A stretch of DNA of 64,000 nucleotides, from contig NZ_JAAABL010000018.1 in the NCBI RefSeq assembly GCF_009900765.1, forward strand, positions 1 through 64,000, written 5' to 3'. This document shows positions 17,129 through 26,077 of the stretch, piece after piece (position 1 is the first letter of the stretch; each line of letters begins with the position of its first letter). The notes beneath the pieces were generated by a model. The model saw nothing but the letters and a program-made list of their open reading frames with translations, did no database searches and was not told where the DNA came from. This DNA comes from Rhodovarius lipocyclicus (lineage in GTDB: Bacteria > Pseudomonadota > Alphaproteobacteria > Acetobacterales > Acetobacteraceae). A program made the translations under genes and the position numbers.

Positions 17129-17977
17129 TCAGGCCCTGGCCCGGACCGGCGCGGCCTGGGCGGCGGGGCGATAGATGCCGCGCTGGCCGCCGATCGGCTC
17201 CAGCCGGTCGGTGATGCCCATGGCGGTTTCGGCGGCCCCCAGGAACAGGGCGCCATCCGGGGCCAGCTGCGCGGTCAGCGCGTTCAGCACCCGGGCCTTG
17301 GTGGGCAGATCGAAGTAGATCAGCACGTTGCGGCAGAAGATCAGGTCGAACTTGCCGAAGCCGCGCAGGTCATGCAGCAGGTTGGCCTGCTGGAACTTCA
17401 TATAGGCGCGCAGCCGGTCATGCGCGCGCCAACGCCCCTCGATCTGCTGGAAGTTCTTCATCAGCTGGCGCACCGGCAGGCCGCGCTGCACCTCGAACTG
17501 GGTGAACACGCCTTCCCGCGCGCGGTCCACCACCACCTTGGTCAGGTCGGTACCGAAGATCTCGAACCGCCGGGCCTTCCAGGTGGCGTCGCCCGCATCC
17601 TGCAACTCGCTCAGGATGATGGCGATGGAATAGGCCTCCTGCCCGGTGGAACAGGCGGCGGACCAGATGCGGATCGGCAGGCCGGCCGCGCGGGCCTTGT
17701 GCAGCTCCGGCAGGATGGTGCGCAGGTATTCGAAGGGTTTGCCGTCGCGGAAGAAATGGCTCTCGTTGGTGGTCAGCAGCTCCGTCATCTCCTGCGCCAG
17801 CATGCCGGCGGCGGGGGAGCGCAGCTTCATGGCCAGCGCGTCGAGGCTGGGCAGGTTCTCCCGCTTCAGCAGCGGGGCCAGGCGCGTGTCGAGCATGTAG
17901 CTCTGATCGGCCGTCAGCACGCCGCCGGAGCGTTCCTTCACGATACCGGCGAGGAACTGAAAGGTGGCGGGGTTCAT
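17129..17977 (-). CDS. cheR: Chemoreceptor glutamate methyltransferase CheR
   Basis: 282 residues. It methylates glutamates of chemoreceptors using SAM, opposing CheB. An N-terminal helical domain (QFLAGIVKERSGGVLTADQS) is followed by a SAM-binding methyltransferase: LTTNESHFFRDGKPFEYL, IRIWSAACSTGQEAYSIAI and FDLIFCRNVLIYFD. No TPR or other extension. It overlaps cheB by four bases and is the last gene of the operon. Confidence 0.96.
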   Translation of the reverse strand: MNPATFQFLAGIVKERSGGVLTADQSYMLDTRLAPLLKRENLPSLDALAMKLRSPAAGMLAQEMTELLTTNESHFFRDGKPFEYLRTILPELHKARAAGLPIRIWSAACSTGQEAYSIAIILSELQDAGDATWKARRFEIFGTDLTKVVVDRAREGVFTQFEVQRGLPVRQLMKNFQQIEGRWRAHDRLRAYMKFQQANLLHDLRGFGKFDLIFCRNVLIYFDLPTKARVLNALTAQLAPDGALFLGAAETAMGITDRLEPIGGQRGIYRPAAQAAPVRARA

Positions 17978-19053
17978 GCGGGCACCTTGAGAGAGGAGAG
18001 GATCTGGTCGGCGAGCGCCTCGGGCGGGGCCTGCAGGCTGGGCAGCCCGGCCTTGCTGACGGCCCCGGGCATGCCCCAGACGACGGAGCTGGCTTCATCC
18101 TGCGCCAGGATGGAACCGCCGGCGCGCGCCACCGCCTGGCAGCCCAGCAGCCCGTCCTGGCCCATGCCGGTCAGGATCACGGCCACCATCTCCCGCCCAT
18201 AGAGCGGCGCCAGGGAGCGCAGCATGGGGTCCACGGCGGGGCGGCAGAAATTCTCGGGCGCGTCGGTGTTCAGGGCCACGACATGCGCGCCGGCAGGGGT
18301 CTTGCGGATCACCATGTGCCGGTCGCCGGGGGCGATATACAGCTGCCCGGCCTGCAGCACGTCGCCCTCGGCCGCTTCCTTGCAGCGCGGGCCGCCCAGC
18401 GCGTCCAGATGCTGCGCCAGCATGGCGGTGAAGCCCGCGGGCATGTGCTGCACCACCACCACCGGCACCGGCAGGCGGCGCGGCAGGCGGCGCACGAAGG
18501 CGGCCAGCGCCTGCGGCCCGCCGGTGGAGGAGCCGATGGCGATCAGCCGGGGCGTGGCCTTCAGCACCGGCCCGGCCGGGCGGCGCGGGGGCGCGGGGGC
18601 GGCGGGCGCGCGCCCGGCCATGCGGGCCCAGCCCTTCACCTTGGCCAGCAGTTCGGCCCGGAAGGCGGGGTCGGCCATGCCGCCGCCGGACCCGCTGGTG
18701 GAAGTGGGCTTGGGGATATAGTCGGCCGCCCCCGCCCGCATCGCGGCCATGGTGCTGGCGGCGCCCCGCTGGGTCAGGGCGCTGGCCACGATCACCACCG
18801 GGCGCGGATCGCGCTTCAGCAGCAGCGGCAGGGCGGTCATGCCGTCCATCACCGGCATTTCCAGGTCCAGCAGGATCACCTGCGGGCGCTCGGCGGGGGG
18901 CGATGTCTCCATCACCTTCAGCGCCGCCTGCCCATCCCCCACCCGCGCCACCACGCTGATCGAGGGATCGGATTCGAGGATGCGCGACAAGGCGCCGCGG
19001 ACGACCAGGCTGTCGTCGCACAGCATCACGCGCAGCTTGCCTGGCGGGGTCAT
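17974..19053 (-). CDS. cheB: Chemotaxis response regulator glutamate methylesterase CheB
   Basis: 359 residues. The receiver domain (about 1-125) has the phospho-acceptor Asp63 in ILLDLEMPVMDGM and Lys in DYIPKPTS. The C-terminal methylesterase (about 165-355) shows IAIGSSTGGPQALAAFV (catalytic Ser), VVVVQHMPAGFTAMLAQHLD (catalytic His) and VILTGMGQDGLLG (catalytic Asp). It demethylates and deamidates chemoreceptors. It overlaps cheY upstream and cheR downstream by four bases each. Confidence 0.96.
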   Translation of the reverse strand: MTPPGKLRVMLCDDSLVVRGALSRILESDPSISVVARVGDGQAALKVMETSPPAERPQVILLDLEMPVMDGMTALPLLLKRDPRPVVIVASALTQRGAASTMAAMRAGAADYIPKPTSTSGSGGGMADPAFRAELLAKVKGWARMAGRAPAAPAPPRRPAGPVLKATPRLIAIGSSTGGPQALAAFVRRLPRRLPVPVVVVQHMPAGFTAMLAQHLDALGGPRCKEAAEGDVLQAGQLYIAPGDRHMVIRKTPAGAHVVALNTDAPENFCRPAVDPMLRSLAPLYGREMVAVILTGMGQDGLLGCQAVARAGGSILAQDEASSVVWGMPGAVSKAGLPSLQAPPEALADQILSSLKVPA

Positions 19054-19439
19054 CCGGCGTCGCCGCCTTCGGGGCCCAGTCCCACCATGCCCAGCTTGTC
19101 CATCAGGATGGCCTCGTCGAAGGGCTTCATGACGTATTCGTCCGCCCCCGCTTCCAGCCCTTCCAGGATGCGGTCCTGCGCGGCCTCGGTGGTGCACATC
19201 ACCACCGTGGGTTCGCTGCTGCCATAGGTTTCCCGCAGGCGCTTCAGGAACTCGATGCCGTCCATCACCGGCATGTTGCGGTCCAGCAGCACCAGCCGGG
19301 GCATGTCCTCGGCCACGGCATTCAGCGCCTGCTGGCCGTCCGCGGCCTCGCGGATGCTGAAGCCGTGTTTTTCCAGGATCCGGCGGGCGACCTTGCGCAC
19401 CACCGTGCTGTCATCGACGACCAGGGCGGAAATGGTCAT
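19050..19439 (-). CDS. cheY: Chemotaxis response regulator CheY
   Basis: 129 residues, a stand-alone receiver domain. The acidic pair Asp9-Asp10, the phospho-acceptor Asp53 (LVLLDRNMPVMDGIEF), Thr in VVMCTTEAAQ and Lys in EYVMKPFDEA are in place. It carries the signal from CheA to the flagellar motor or another output. It is encoded between cheW and cheB, 14 bases after cheW. Confidence 0.95.
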   Translation of the reverse strand: MTISALVVDDSTVVRKVARRILEKHGFSIREAADGQQALNAVAEDMPRLVLLDRNMPVMDGIEFLKRLRETYGSSEPTVVMCTTEAAQDRILEGLEAGADEYVMKPFDEAILMDKLGMVGLGPEGGDAG

Positions 19440-19453
19440 GGCTCGTTTCCTTC

Positions 19454-19963
19454 TCAGCCGAACCGCATCAGGCGTTCGACATCCAGCACCACCAGCAGGC
19501 TTTCCCCCAGGCGGTGCACGCCCAGCGACACCTCCTTCCAGGAGGCATCCAGCGTGGGCGGGTTGGCCGCGCGCTCGGCCGGGTTCAGGGACAGCACCTC
19601 CCCCACATTGTCCGCGAGCAGGGAGTAGAGCTCCCCCTGATGCTCCACGACGACGGACATGGGCTTCGTGCCCACCTCCCACGGGGCCAGATGCAGGCGG
19701 CGGCGCAGGTCGATGGCGGTCACGATCCGCCCGCGCAGGTTCAGGCTGCCGGCCACCTCGGGGGGCGCCAGCGGGATGCGGGTGATGCTCTGGGGGCCCA
19801 GCACGTCGCGCACGGCCAGGGCGGGCACCCCGCACAGCTGGCCCGCCACCGTCAGGGTCAGCACCATGTGGTCGGCATCGGCGCCCAGCGCCAGGCTCAG
19901 CGTGCCGTTGGAGCCATTGGCGGCGGCGGGGGCGCGGTTCAGCGTCGCGGCTTCGGTCTGCAT
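19454..19963 (-). CDS. cheW: Chemotaxis coupling protein CheW
   Basis: 169 residues with one CheW SH3-like domain (about 30-165): MVLTLTVAGQLCGVPALAVR, then LAPPEVAGSLNLRGRIVTAI and a C-terminal LGESLLVVLDVERLM. CheW bridges CheA and chemoreceptors. The ATG at 19963 has GAGGAG about 8 bases upstream, preferred over the in-frame TTG at 19978. It starts 11 bases after the cheA stop. Confidence 0.94.
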   Translation of the reverse strand: MQTEAATLNRAPAAANGSNGTLSLALGADADHMVLTLTVAGQLCGVPALAVRDVLGPQSITRIPLAPPEVAGSLNLRGRIVTAIDLRRRLHLAPWEVGTKPMSVVVEHQGELYSLLADNVGEVLSLNPAERAANPPTLDASWKEVSLGVHRLGESLLVVLDVERLMRFG

Positions 19964-19974
19964 CTCTCGTCTCC

Positions 19975-22602
19975 TCAAACCGGGCTGTCGATGGAGCGCG
20001 TCATCGCCTGCAGCTCGATCGCCTGGGTCAGGCTGCCGATCAGCGCGTCGCGGTCATATTTCGCCACGTAATCCGTGAAGCCCGCGTCGCGGCCGGCCGT
20101 CACATCCTCGGGCTCCGCCCGGCCGGACAGCGCGATCACCGGCAGTTCCTGCCAGGGCCCGCCGTCGCGGATGGCGCGCACGAACTGCAGCCCGTCCATC
20201 TCCGGCATGTTGATGTCGGAGACGATGATGTCGAACATCTCCCCCGCCTCCCGCAGGCGCAGCGCCTCCCGCGGGTTGGCCAAGCCCGTGATGTCGAAGC
20301 CCGCGGCCGACAGCGCCGGCACCACCAGGTTGCGGAAGAAGGAGCTGTCCTCGACCAGCAGCACGCGCGGGGTGCGCTTCACCTCCCGCGCCTGGGCGGC
20401 GGCGGAGAACCAGTCGGCCCCGCCGAGGTTCAGCCAGTAGGCGCAGTCCAGCACCTCCGTCACCTTGCCGCCGATGACCGCGCTGCCCAGGAAGCCCTGG
20501 CGCGCGCCGGCATTGTCGATGACCAGCGGGGTTTCCAGCACGTCCAGGATCTCATCGACCATCAGGCCCATGGAGTGGTTGCCGTCGCCGAAGACGAGCA
20601 CCGCCTGCTTGCCCCCCTGCTCCGGCACCATGCCGTAGCCGGAGAGCGGGATCAGCGGCATCAGGCTGCCCCGGTACTGCACCACCAGGCTGTCGCCGGC
20701 GCGCTCGATGCGCTCGGCCGGCAAATCCTCCAGCCGGGCGATCAGGCCGAGCGGCACCGCCTTCGGCGCGCCCTCACCGGCGCGGAACAGCAGCAGGGCG
20801 GTCTTCTCGCCGCGCTCCGTGCCGCGGGCGGCGGCGGCCTGGCTGGCCGCGGTCTCGCTGTTGCCGCTCTCGACGCCGAGGCCGGTGCCGCGCGCGATGC
20901 CGTTCGGGTCCAGGATCATGATGACCGAGCCATCACCCAGGATGGTGTTGCCCGAGAACATGGTGACGTCGCGCAGGATGGGGGCGACGGGCTTCACCAC
21001 GATTTCCTCGGTGTCGAACACCCGGTCCACCATGATGCCGAACACCTGGCTGCCGACCTGGGAGACGACGACGAAGGAATTGCCGCCGTGGTTGGATTTC
21101 TCCGTGTCCTCGATGGCGAGCAGGCGCGAGAGGTTGACCAGCGGCAGCAGCCGGTCGCGCAGGCGCATCACCGGGGTGGTCTTGATCATCTCGATCTTCG
21201 GGCCGTCGCCGTCGCCCACGCGCACCAGTTCGAGGACCGAGTTCTGCGGGATGGCGAAGCGCTCGCCGGCGCTTTCCACGATCAGGGCGGCCGCGATGGC
21301 CAGCGTCAGCGGGATCTTGATGGTGAAGGTGGTGCCCCGCCCTTCGCGTGAGCGCAGTTCGACGATGCCGCCGATGCGCTCCAGATTGGTCTTCACCACA
21401 TCCATCCCCACGCCCCGGCCGGAGACGGAGGTGATGGCGGCGGCGGTGGAGAAGCCCGGGCGGAAGATGAAGCGATGGATTTCCTGCTCGCTCATCGTGG
21501 CGATCTCGGCCTCGGTGACCAGGCCCTGGCGCACCACCTTCTCGCGGATGCGCGCCGTGCTCAGGCCCCGGCCATCGTCGCCGATCTCCATCACGATGTG
21601 CCCGCCCTCATGGAAGGCGTTCAGCGTGATGCGCCCGGTCTCGGGCTTGCCGGCGGCGCGGCGTTCCTCGGGGGTTTCCAGGCCATGGTCCGCGCTGTTG
21701 CGCACCATGTGCGTCAGCGGGTCCTTGATCAGCTCCATGACCTGGCGGTCCAGCTCGGTCTCGGCGCCGTACTGTTCCAGGATGATCTTCTTGCCCAGGT
21801 CATGCGACAGGTCGCGCACCAGGCGCGGCAGCTTCTGCCAGGCGCTGCCGATGGGCTGCATACGGGTCTTCATCACCCCGTCCTGCAGGTCAGACGTGAT
21901 CTGGGACAGGCGCTGCAACGGCACCGAGAAGGCGGAATTGGTCTCGGTGCGGGCCAGCTGCATCAGCTGGTTGCGAGTCAGCACCAGCTCGCTGACCAGC
22001 ACCATCAAGTCCTCCAGCACATCCACGGCCACGCGGATGGTCTGGGGGGCGTTGCCGCCGGTGGCCTCCTGGGCGGGCGGGGCCGCCTGCTGGGCGGCGG
22101 GCGCGGGCGGCGGGGCCTGGGCGGTAACGGGCGCGGGCTCCGGGGCGGCGGCCACCACGGCTTCGGCGGGTTCGGCCTCCGGCTCCGGCGCCACGGCGGG
22201 CGGGGCCTGGTCCGGCACGACATCCTCGCCACGGAAGGCGGCGTCCAGCAGGGCGATGATGCCGGCATCGTCGCCGGCGGGCTCCGTGCCCGCGGCTTCC
22301 AGCCCGGCCACGATGGCCTTCACCCGGTCCACCGCGCTCAGGATCAGGCTGATCCCCGGCGCGGTGACGGGCAATGAGCCCTCCCGCCAGCGGCCCAGCA
22401 CGTTCTCGGCGGCGTGGGCCACCTTCTCCAGGCGCGGCAGGCCCAGGAAGCCGCAAGTGCCCTTGATGGTGTGGATGGTGCGGAACACCTCCGCCAGCAC
22501 GGCGGCGTTGTCCGGGTTGCGCTCCAGCGACAGCAGCGCGCCATCGAGGTTCTGCAAACCCTCATTGGTCTCGGTCAGGAAGTCTGCCAGCAGGTCGTCC
22601 AT
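19975..22602 (-). CDS. cheA: Hybrid chemotaxis histidine kinase CheA with tandem CheW domains and C-terminal receiver
   Basis: 875 residues, longer than classic CheA (about 650). The order is: Hpt domain with phospho-His44 (FRTIHTIKGTCGFLGL); a Pro/Ala/Glu linker (about 115-190) with no recognisable P2 CheY-binding domain; dimerisation helices (VAVDVLEDLMVLVSELVLTR); the ATP-binding domain with HMVRNSADHGLETPEER, GDDGRGLS and SVSGRGVGMDVVKTN; a first CheW-like regulatory domain; a second CheW-like domain (VPLGLIARLEDLPAERIER through KQAVLVFGDGNHSMGLMVDE); and a receiver domain (TPRVLLVEDSSFFRNLVVPA, Asp in DIIVSDINMPEMDGL). The layout resembles CheA proteins of alternative, non-E. coli-type systems. 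Confidence 0.95.
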   Translation of the reverse strand: MDDLLADFLTETNEGLQNLDGALLSLERNPDNAAVLAEVFRTIHTIKGTCGFLGLPRLEKVAHAAENVLGRWREGSLPVTAPGISLILSAVDRVKAIVAGLEAAGTEPAGDDAGIIALLDAAFRGEDVVPDQAPPAVAPEPEAEPAEAVVAAAPEPAPVTAQAPPPAPAAQQAAPPAQEATGGNAPQTIRVAVDVLEDLMVLVSELVLTRNQLMQLARTETNSAFSVPLQRLSQITSDLQDGVMKTRMQPIGSAWQKLPRLVRDLSHDLGKKIILEQYGAETELDRQVMELIKDPLTHMVRNSADHGLETPEERRAAGKPETGRITLNAFHEGGHIVMEIGDDGRGLSTARIREKVVRQGLVTEAEIATMSEQEIHRFIFRPGFSTAAAITSVSGRGVGMDVVKTNLERIGGIVELRSREGRGTTFTIKIPLTLAIAAALIVESAGERFAIPQNSVLELVRVGDGDGPKIEMIKTTPVMRLRDRLLPLVNLSRLLAIEDTEKSNHGGNSFVVVSQVGSQVFGIMVDRVFDTEEIVVKPVAPILRDVTMFSGNTILGDGSVIMILDPNGIARGTGLGVESGNSETAASQAAAARGTERGEKTALLLFRAGEGAPKAVPLGLIARLEDLPAERIERAGDSLVVQYRGSLMPLIPLSGYGMVPEQGGKQAVLVFGDGNHSMGLMVDEILDVLETPLVIDNAGARQGFLGSAVIGGKVTEVLDCAYWLNLGGADWFSAAAQAREVKRTPRVLLVEDSSFFRNLVVPALSAAGFDITGLANPREALRLREAGEMFDIIVSDINMPEMDGLQFVRAIRDGGPWQELPVIALSGRAEPEDVTAGRDAGFTDYVAKYDRDALIGSLTQAIELQAMTRSIDSPV

Positions 22603-22690
22603 GCGCGGGTCCCCTTATCGAGGGGTGTTTTGCGCCGCGCGGAGCGAAGAAAGCGTAAATCCGATGACGAATTTGTGCGGAGCCCCGCCC

Positions 22691-23311
22691 TTAGCCGCGC
22701 GCGGGCGTCAGCATCAGGGGCGCCGCCACCGGCCCGCCGCCGAAGCCGATGGACAGGCGGCACTTCTGCGCCCGCGCCAGCGCCGCCACCCAGCCCGCCA
22801 GCAGGCCGCGCGGGGTCTCGGCCTCCGCCGCGCGCTCACCGGCCAGTAGCGTGACGAAGCCATGGGGCCACATCGCGGTCCGCCCCTCGGGCAGGATGAT
22901 CACGGGCTCACCCGGGGCGGCCATCACCGTCACCTGGCCGCCGCGCGGTAGGGCCTCGGCCGCCAGCATGGCCGCGGCCAGCAGCAGCTGGGACAGGCCC
23001 TCCGGCTGCGGGGCGGCCGGATCGGGCACCTGGAAGCGGAATTGCAGCCGGTGCGAGCCCGGCGCGCCCTGCAGCAGCTCGGCCATTTCCTGCCAGCTCA
23101 GCGCATCCGGCCGGCCGAAGGCCGCGCCGTACAGGCGCATGCGCAGCCGCAGCTCCGTCACCGTCTCCTGCAGCAGCTCGTCGGAACGCAGGCCACCGCC
23201 CGCGCCCGAGGCCGCCATGATGGTGCCCAGCGGCCCAGCCAGGTCATGTGTCAGCCGCGCGGCCACCAGGCTCGCCAGCTGCAAAGGACTCTCCACCTCC
23301 GGCTCGGACAT
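22691..23311 (-). CDS. ChpT-like histidine phosphotransferase
   Basis: 206 residues. A helical segment with a phosphorylatable-His box (SLVAARLTHDLAGPLGTIMA) near residue 22 is followed by a degenerate kinase-like ATPase fold, as in the ChpT/HPTase family of alphaproteobacteria (family H-box SRxxHDLxxPxGAI). These proteins dimerise through the H-box helix and pass phosphate between receivers. The ATG at 23311 has AGGAG upstream; the in-frame ATG at 23386 would add 25 unconserved residues. It lies upstream of cheA on the same strand (88 bases), so it may shuttle phosphate within this chemotaxis-like system rather than to CtrA. Confidence 0.75.
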   Translation of the reverse strand: MSEPEVESPLQLASLVAARLTHDLAGPLGTIMAASGAGGGLRSDELLQETVTELRLRMRLYGAAFGRPDALSWQEMAELLQGAPGSHRLQFRFQVPDPAAPQPEGLSQLLLAAAMLAAEALPRGGQVTVMAAPGEPVIILPEGRTAMWPHGFVTLLAGERAAEAETPRGLLAGWVAALARAQKCRLSIGFGGGPVAAPLMLTPARG

Positions 23312-23564
23312 CCGGAAACTCCTAGGTTCGGGTGCCGGAACGAAGCGTGGGGCCAGAAACCACGCCGCATCGTCCAGGTATCTCAATCTGTCAGCATGGA
23401 AGGAAAAATGCTTGTCATGTTCAGTTGATCTCGGTCTGGAAGATCAACGACATGGGAGGCAAACTCCATGACACAGCAAGACATGCCGGTTCCGCAGTAG
23501 CATCCCACAGATTGACGAAGCGTTGCGGGCGGCGATGCTGGCGGCCCATCGGGGGGAAATTGTG

Positions 23565-23729
23565 GTGTCTTTGATCGAGCCGGGCATGCGGGTGATGAAC
23601 CCCGCGCATCCCGAATGGGGCGTGGGCCAGGTGCAGTCCGTGATCGGTTCGCGCGTGACGGTGAATTTCGAGAATCTGGGCAAGGTGCTGATCAACGCCA
23701 CGCTGGTCGACCTGGAGATTTTGGATTGA
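23565..23729 (+). CDS. DUF3553 domain protein
   Basis: 54 residues from a GTG at 23565, which follows a purine-rich GGGGGGAAA. The whole protein is DUF3553: LIEPGMRVMNPAHPEWGVGQ, VQSVIGSRVTVNFENLGKVL. It resembles a small SH3-like or KOW-like barrel, as in CarD or UvrD C-terminal modules. In-frame starts further upstream (ATG 23535, TTG 23523) are possible and would add 10-14 residues. Function unknown. It overlaps the TauE gene start by four bases (TTGA). Confidence 0.75.
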   Translation: MSLIEPGMRVMNPAHPEWGVGQVQSVIGSRVTVNFENLGKVLINATLVDLEILD

Positions 23730-24481
23730 GCGGCCTTTGGCAGCTGGTCCAGCAGGAGCTGTTCACCTGGGCCATGCTGGGCGCGGTGCTGGCCACCATG
23801 GTGGCGGGGCTGATGCGCGGCTATGCCGGCTTCGGCACGGCGGTGGTGCTCGCGCCGATCTACTCCACCCTGTGGGGCACCTGGGAAGGGGTGCCGGTGA
23901 TGCTGCTGATGGAGTTGCTGATCTCCATCCAGCTGTTGCCGCGCGCCTTCAAGGATGCCGACCGGCGGGTGGTGCTGCCCATCGGCGGCACCGCCTTCCT
24001 GACCATGCCGATCGGCAGCTGGGTACTGTTCGCGGCCGACCCCGAGGATCTGCGCCGGGCCATCGGCGCGCTGGTGCTGGTGTTCGGCTTCCTGCTGATG
24101 AGCGGCTGGCGCTACCATGGTTCTCGGCCCTTGTGGCTGAACATGACGGTGGGGGGCGTGGCCGGGCTGCTGAAGGGCGCCACCGGCATGTCCGGGCCGC
24201 CGGTCATCCTCTATCTGCTGGCCGGCAAGGAGGAGGCGCGCCACCACCGCGCCAACCTGATCCTGTTCTTCGCGCTGATCGCCGTGATCTCCGTCATCGG
24301 GCCGATCGCGGGCGGGCTGGTCACGGCGGCGGTGCTGGCCAAGCTGGCGGTGGTGCTGCCGGTGATGCTGGTCTGCGTGCCCATCGGCGCCCGGCTGTTC
24401 CGGGTGGTGCCGGAACGGTTGTACCGCCCCTTCGCCATGGGGGTGCTGGTGGCGGCGGGCGGCATCGCCCTGCTGGGCTGA
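23726..24481 (+). CDS. TauE/SafE family membrane permease
   Basis: 251 residues with about seven to eight membrane segments. Family hallmarks are the N-terminal MVAGLMRGYAGFGTAVVLAP and the repeat GVAGLLKGATGMSGPPVILY, the duplicated G-x-G-GxxG/PP pattern. Proteins of this family export sulfite or sulfonate-derived anions or import related solutes. The start is taken as TTG at 23726, overlapping the DUF3553 stop; ATG at 23774 is an alternative that would delete part of the first helix. The substrate is not predictable from context. Confidence 0.85.
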   Translation: MSGLWQLVQQELFTWAMLGAVLATMVAGLMRGYAGFGTAVVLAPIYSTLWGTWEGVPVMLLMELLISIQLLPRAFKDADRRVVLPIGGTAFLTMPIGSWVLFAADPEDLRRAIGALVLVFGFLLMSGWRYHGSRPLWLNMTVGGVAGLLKGATGMSGPPVILYLLAGKEEARHHRANLILFFALIAVISVIGPIAGGLVTAAVLAKLAVVLPVMLVCVPIGARLFRVVPERLYRPFAMGVLVAAGGIALLG

Positions 24482-24555
24482 ATGTGCGCCACGCGGCCCG
24501 GCCGTGACGGAATGGGGGCTTGCGCTATGCCGCCCCCGCGCCCCAAATCAACGCG

Positions 24556-25542
24556 ATGATCGACCCCTTCGGCCGCACCGTCTCCTACCTCCGCGTTTCC
24601 GTGACGGATCGCTGCGATCTGCGCTGTGTCTATTGCATGGCCGAGGACATGACCTTCCTGCCGAAGCGGGAGGTGCTGAGCCTGGAGGAGCTGGAGCGCC
24701 TGTGCGGCGCCTTCATCGGCCTGGGCGTGCGCAAGATCCGCCTGACCGGCGGCGAACCCCTGGTGCGCCGCAATGTCATGAGCCTGATCGAGGGGCTGGG
24801 CACGCGCATCGGCCCCGAAGGACTTGAGGAGCTGACGCTGACCACCAACGGCACCCAGCTGGCCAAGCATGCCGATGGGCTGGTGGCGGCCGGCGTGCGC
24901 CGCATCAATGTCAGCCTGGACACGCTGGACGCCGACGCCTTCCGCGCCGCCACCCGCTGGGGAAAGCTGGACCAGGTGGTGGAAGGCATCATGGCCGCGA
25001 AGGCGGCGGGCCTCGCCATCAAGATCAACGCGGTGGCCATGCGCGGCGTGAACGAGCACGAGATGGACCGGCTGCTGGAATGGTGCGGCCGGCACGGCTT
25101 CGACCTGTGCCTGATCGAGACCATGCCGATGGGCGAGATCGAGGAGGACCGGACGGACCGCTTCCTGTCGCTCGATGTGGTGCGCGCCCGGCTGCGGCTG
25201 AACTGGACGCTGAACCCCACCGGCTACCAGACCGGCGGCCCGGCGCGCTATTTCGACGTGGCCGAGACCGGCACCCGGGTCGGCTTCATCACGCCGATGT
25301 CCCATAATTTCTGCGAGAGCTGCAACCGCGTGCGGCTGACCTGCACCGGCACGCTCTATATGTGCCTGGGCCAGGACGACGCGGCCGATCTGCGCGCGCC
25401 CCTGCGCGCCGGCGCCGATGACGCTCAGCTGAAGGCCGCCATCCAGGAAGCCATCACCCGCAAGCCGCGCGGGCATGATTTTGTCATCGAACGCGCGCGC
25501 CCGGCGGCTGTGGCGCGCCATATGAGCGTGACCGGCGGATGA
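24556..25542 (+). CDS. moaA: GTP 3',8-cyclase MoaA (molybdenum cofactor biosynthesis)
   Basis: 328 residues. Radical-SAM cluster CDLRCVYC (Cys20, Cys24, Cys27) near the N-terminus, [14 protein letters not shown], and the C-terminal second 4Fe-4S site [15 protein letters not shown]. The protein ends in Gly-Gly (SVTGG), which MoaA needs for activity. It makes the first intermediate of molybdenum cofactor from GTP, with MoaC. No other moa gene is in the window. The upstream sequence lacks a strong ribosome site. Confidence 0.96.
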   Translation: MIDPFGRTVSYLRVSVTDRCDLRCVYCMAEDMTFLPKREVLSLEELERLCGAFIGLGVRKIRLTGGEPLVRRNVMSLIEGLGTRIGPEGLEELTLTTNGTQLAKHADGLVAAGVRRINVSLDTLDADAFRAATRWGKLDQVVEGIMAAKAAGLAIKINAVAMRGVNEHEMDRLLEWCGRHGFDLCLIETMPMGEIEEDRTDRFLSLDVVRARLRLNWTLNPTGYQTGGPARYFDVAETGTRVGFITPMSHNFCESCNRVRLTCTGTLYMCLGQDDAADLRAPLRAGADDAQLKAAIQEAITRKPRGHDFVIERARPAAVARHMSVTGG

Positions 25543-25910
25543 ACCTAGAAACCCTCGCCGCGGCGCTGACCCTGCCGGGCCTGCCCGCCTGGACCGGAGG
25601 CGTGGCCCTGGCCGCCATCGCCCTGCTGGCTCTGTGCTTCCTGTTGATGCCCTTCTCGATCTTCGGCCTGCGCTCCCGGCTGGAAGGGCTGGAGGCCCAG
25701 CTGGACGAGATGCAGGCCGAGCTGCGCGCCATCGCCGCCCGGCTGGCCGCCGCCCCGATGGCCAGCCCTGTGGCCCGCGGCGCGGCCGAGCACGGTTTCA
25801 GCGCCACCCGCGCACCCATGTCGGCCTCGCCGCCGCCCGCCCCAGCCCCCGCCCATGCCCCCATGGGCCGCCAGGAACCCCGGCTGAGCTGGCCGCGCGA
25901 GGGCAGCTGA
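25539..25910 (+). CDS. Single-pass membrane protein with coiled coil, unknown function
   Basis: 123 residues. One membrane helix (about 17-43, [20 protein letters not shown]), then a short coiled coil ([20 protein letters not shown]), then a Pro/Ala-rich tail. It overlaps moaA by four bases (ATGA). The form suggests an inner-membrane anchored scaffold, but no family is recognised. Confidence 0.6.
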   Translation: MNLETLAAALTLPGLPAWTGGVALAAIALLALCFLLMPFSIFGLRSRLEGLEAQLDEMQAELRAIAARLAAAPMASPVARGAAEHGFSATRAPMSASPPPAPAPAHAPMGRQEPRLSWPREGS

Positions 25911-25986
25911 CCAGTCACGGGTATTCCTGACCCGTACGCAACCTTTTCTCCGGAATGGACGTGGCTGGAACATGGAAAGGTAGTGA

Positions 25987-26018
25987 GGTTGTAAACCAAT
26001 GCACGTTTAACGCGCATT
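25987..26018. promoter_or_regulatory. Two adjacent palindromes before the glycan cluster
   Basis: GGTTGTAAACC (25987-25997, perfect) is followed directly by AATGCACG-TTTAA-CGCGCATT (25998-26018, arms match 7 of 8). They lie 60-90 bases upstream of the first sugar-aminotransferase gene in a comparatively AT-rich patch. They fit a promoter/operator for the 26-32.8 kb cluster. Confidence 0.4.
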
Positions 26019-26077
26019 AGTTCTTGCGGTTGCAATCCGGGACATGTGAGACTCATCCCGTCATCAGAGATGTGGAT

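Noticed and set aside
23468-23500. Ten-residue ORF (MTQQDMPVPQ) with GGAGG upstream
   Set aside because: Too short to judge, no conservation evidence and no pattern of an attenuator peptide.
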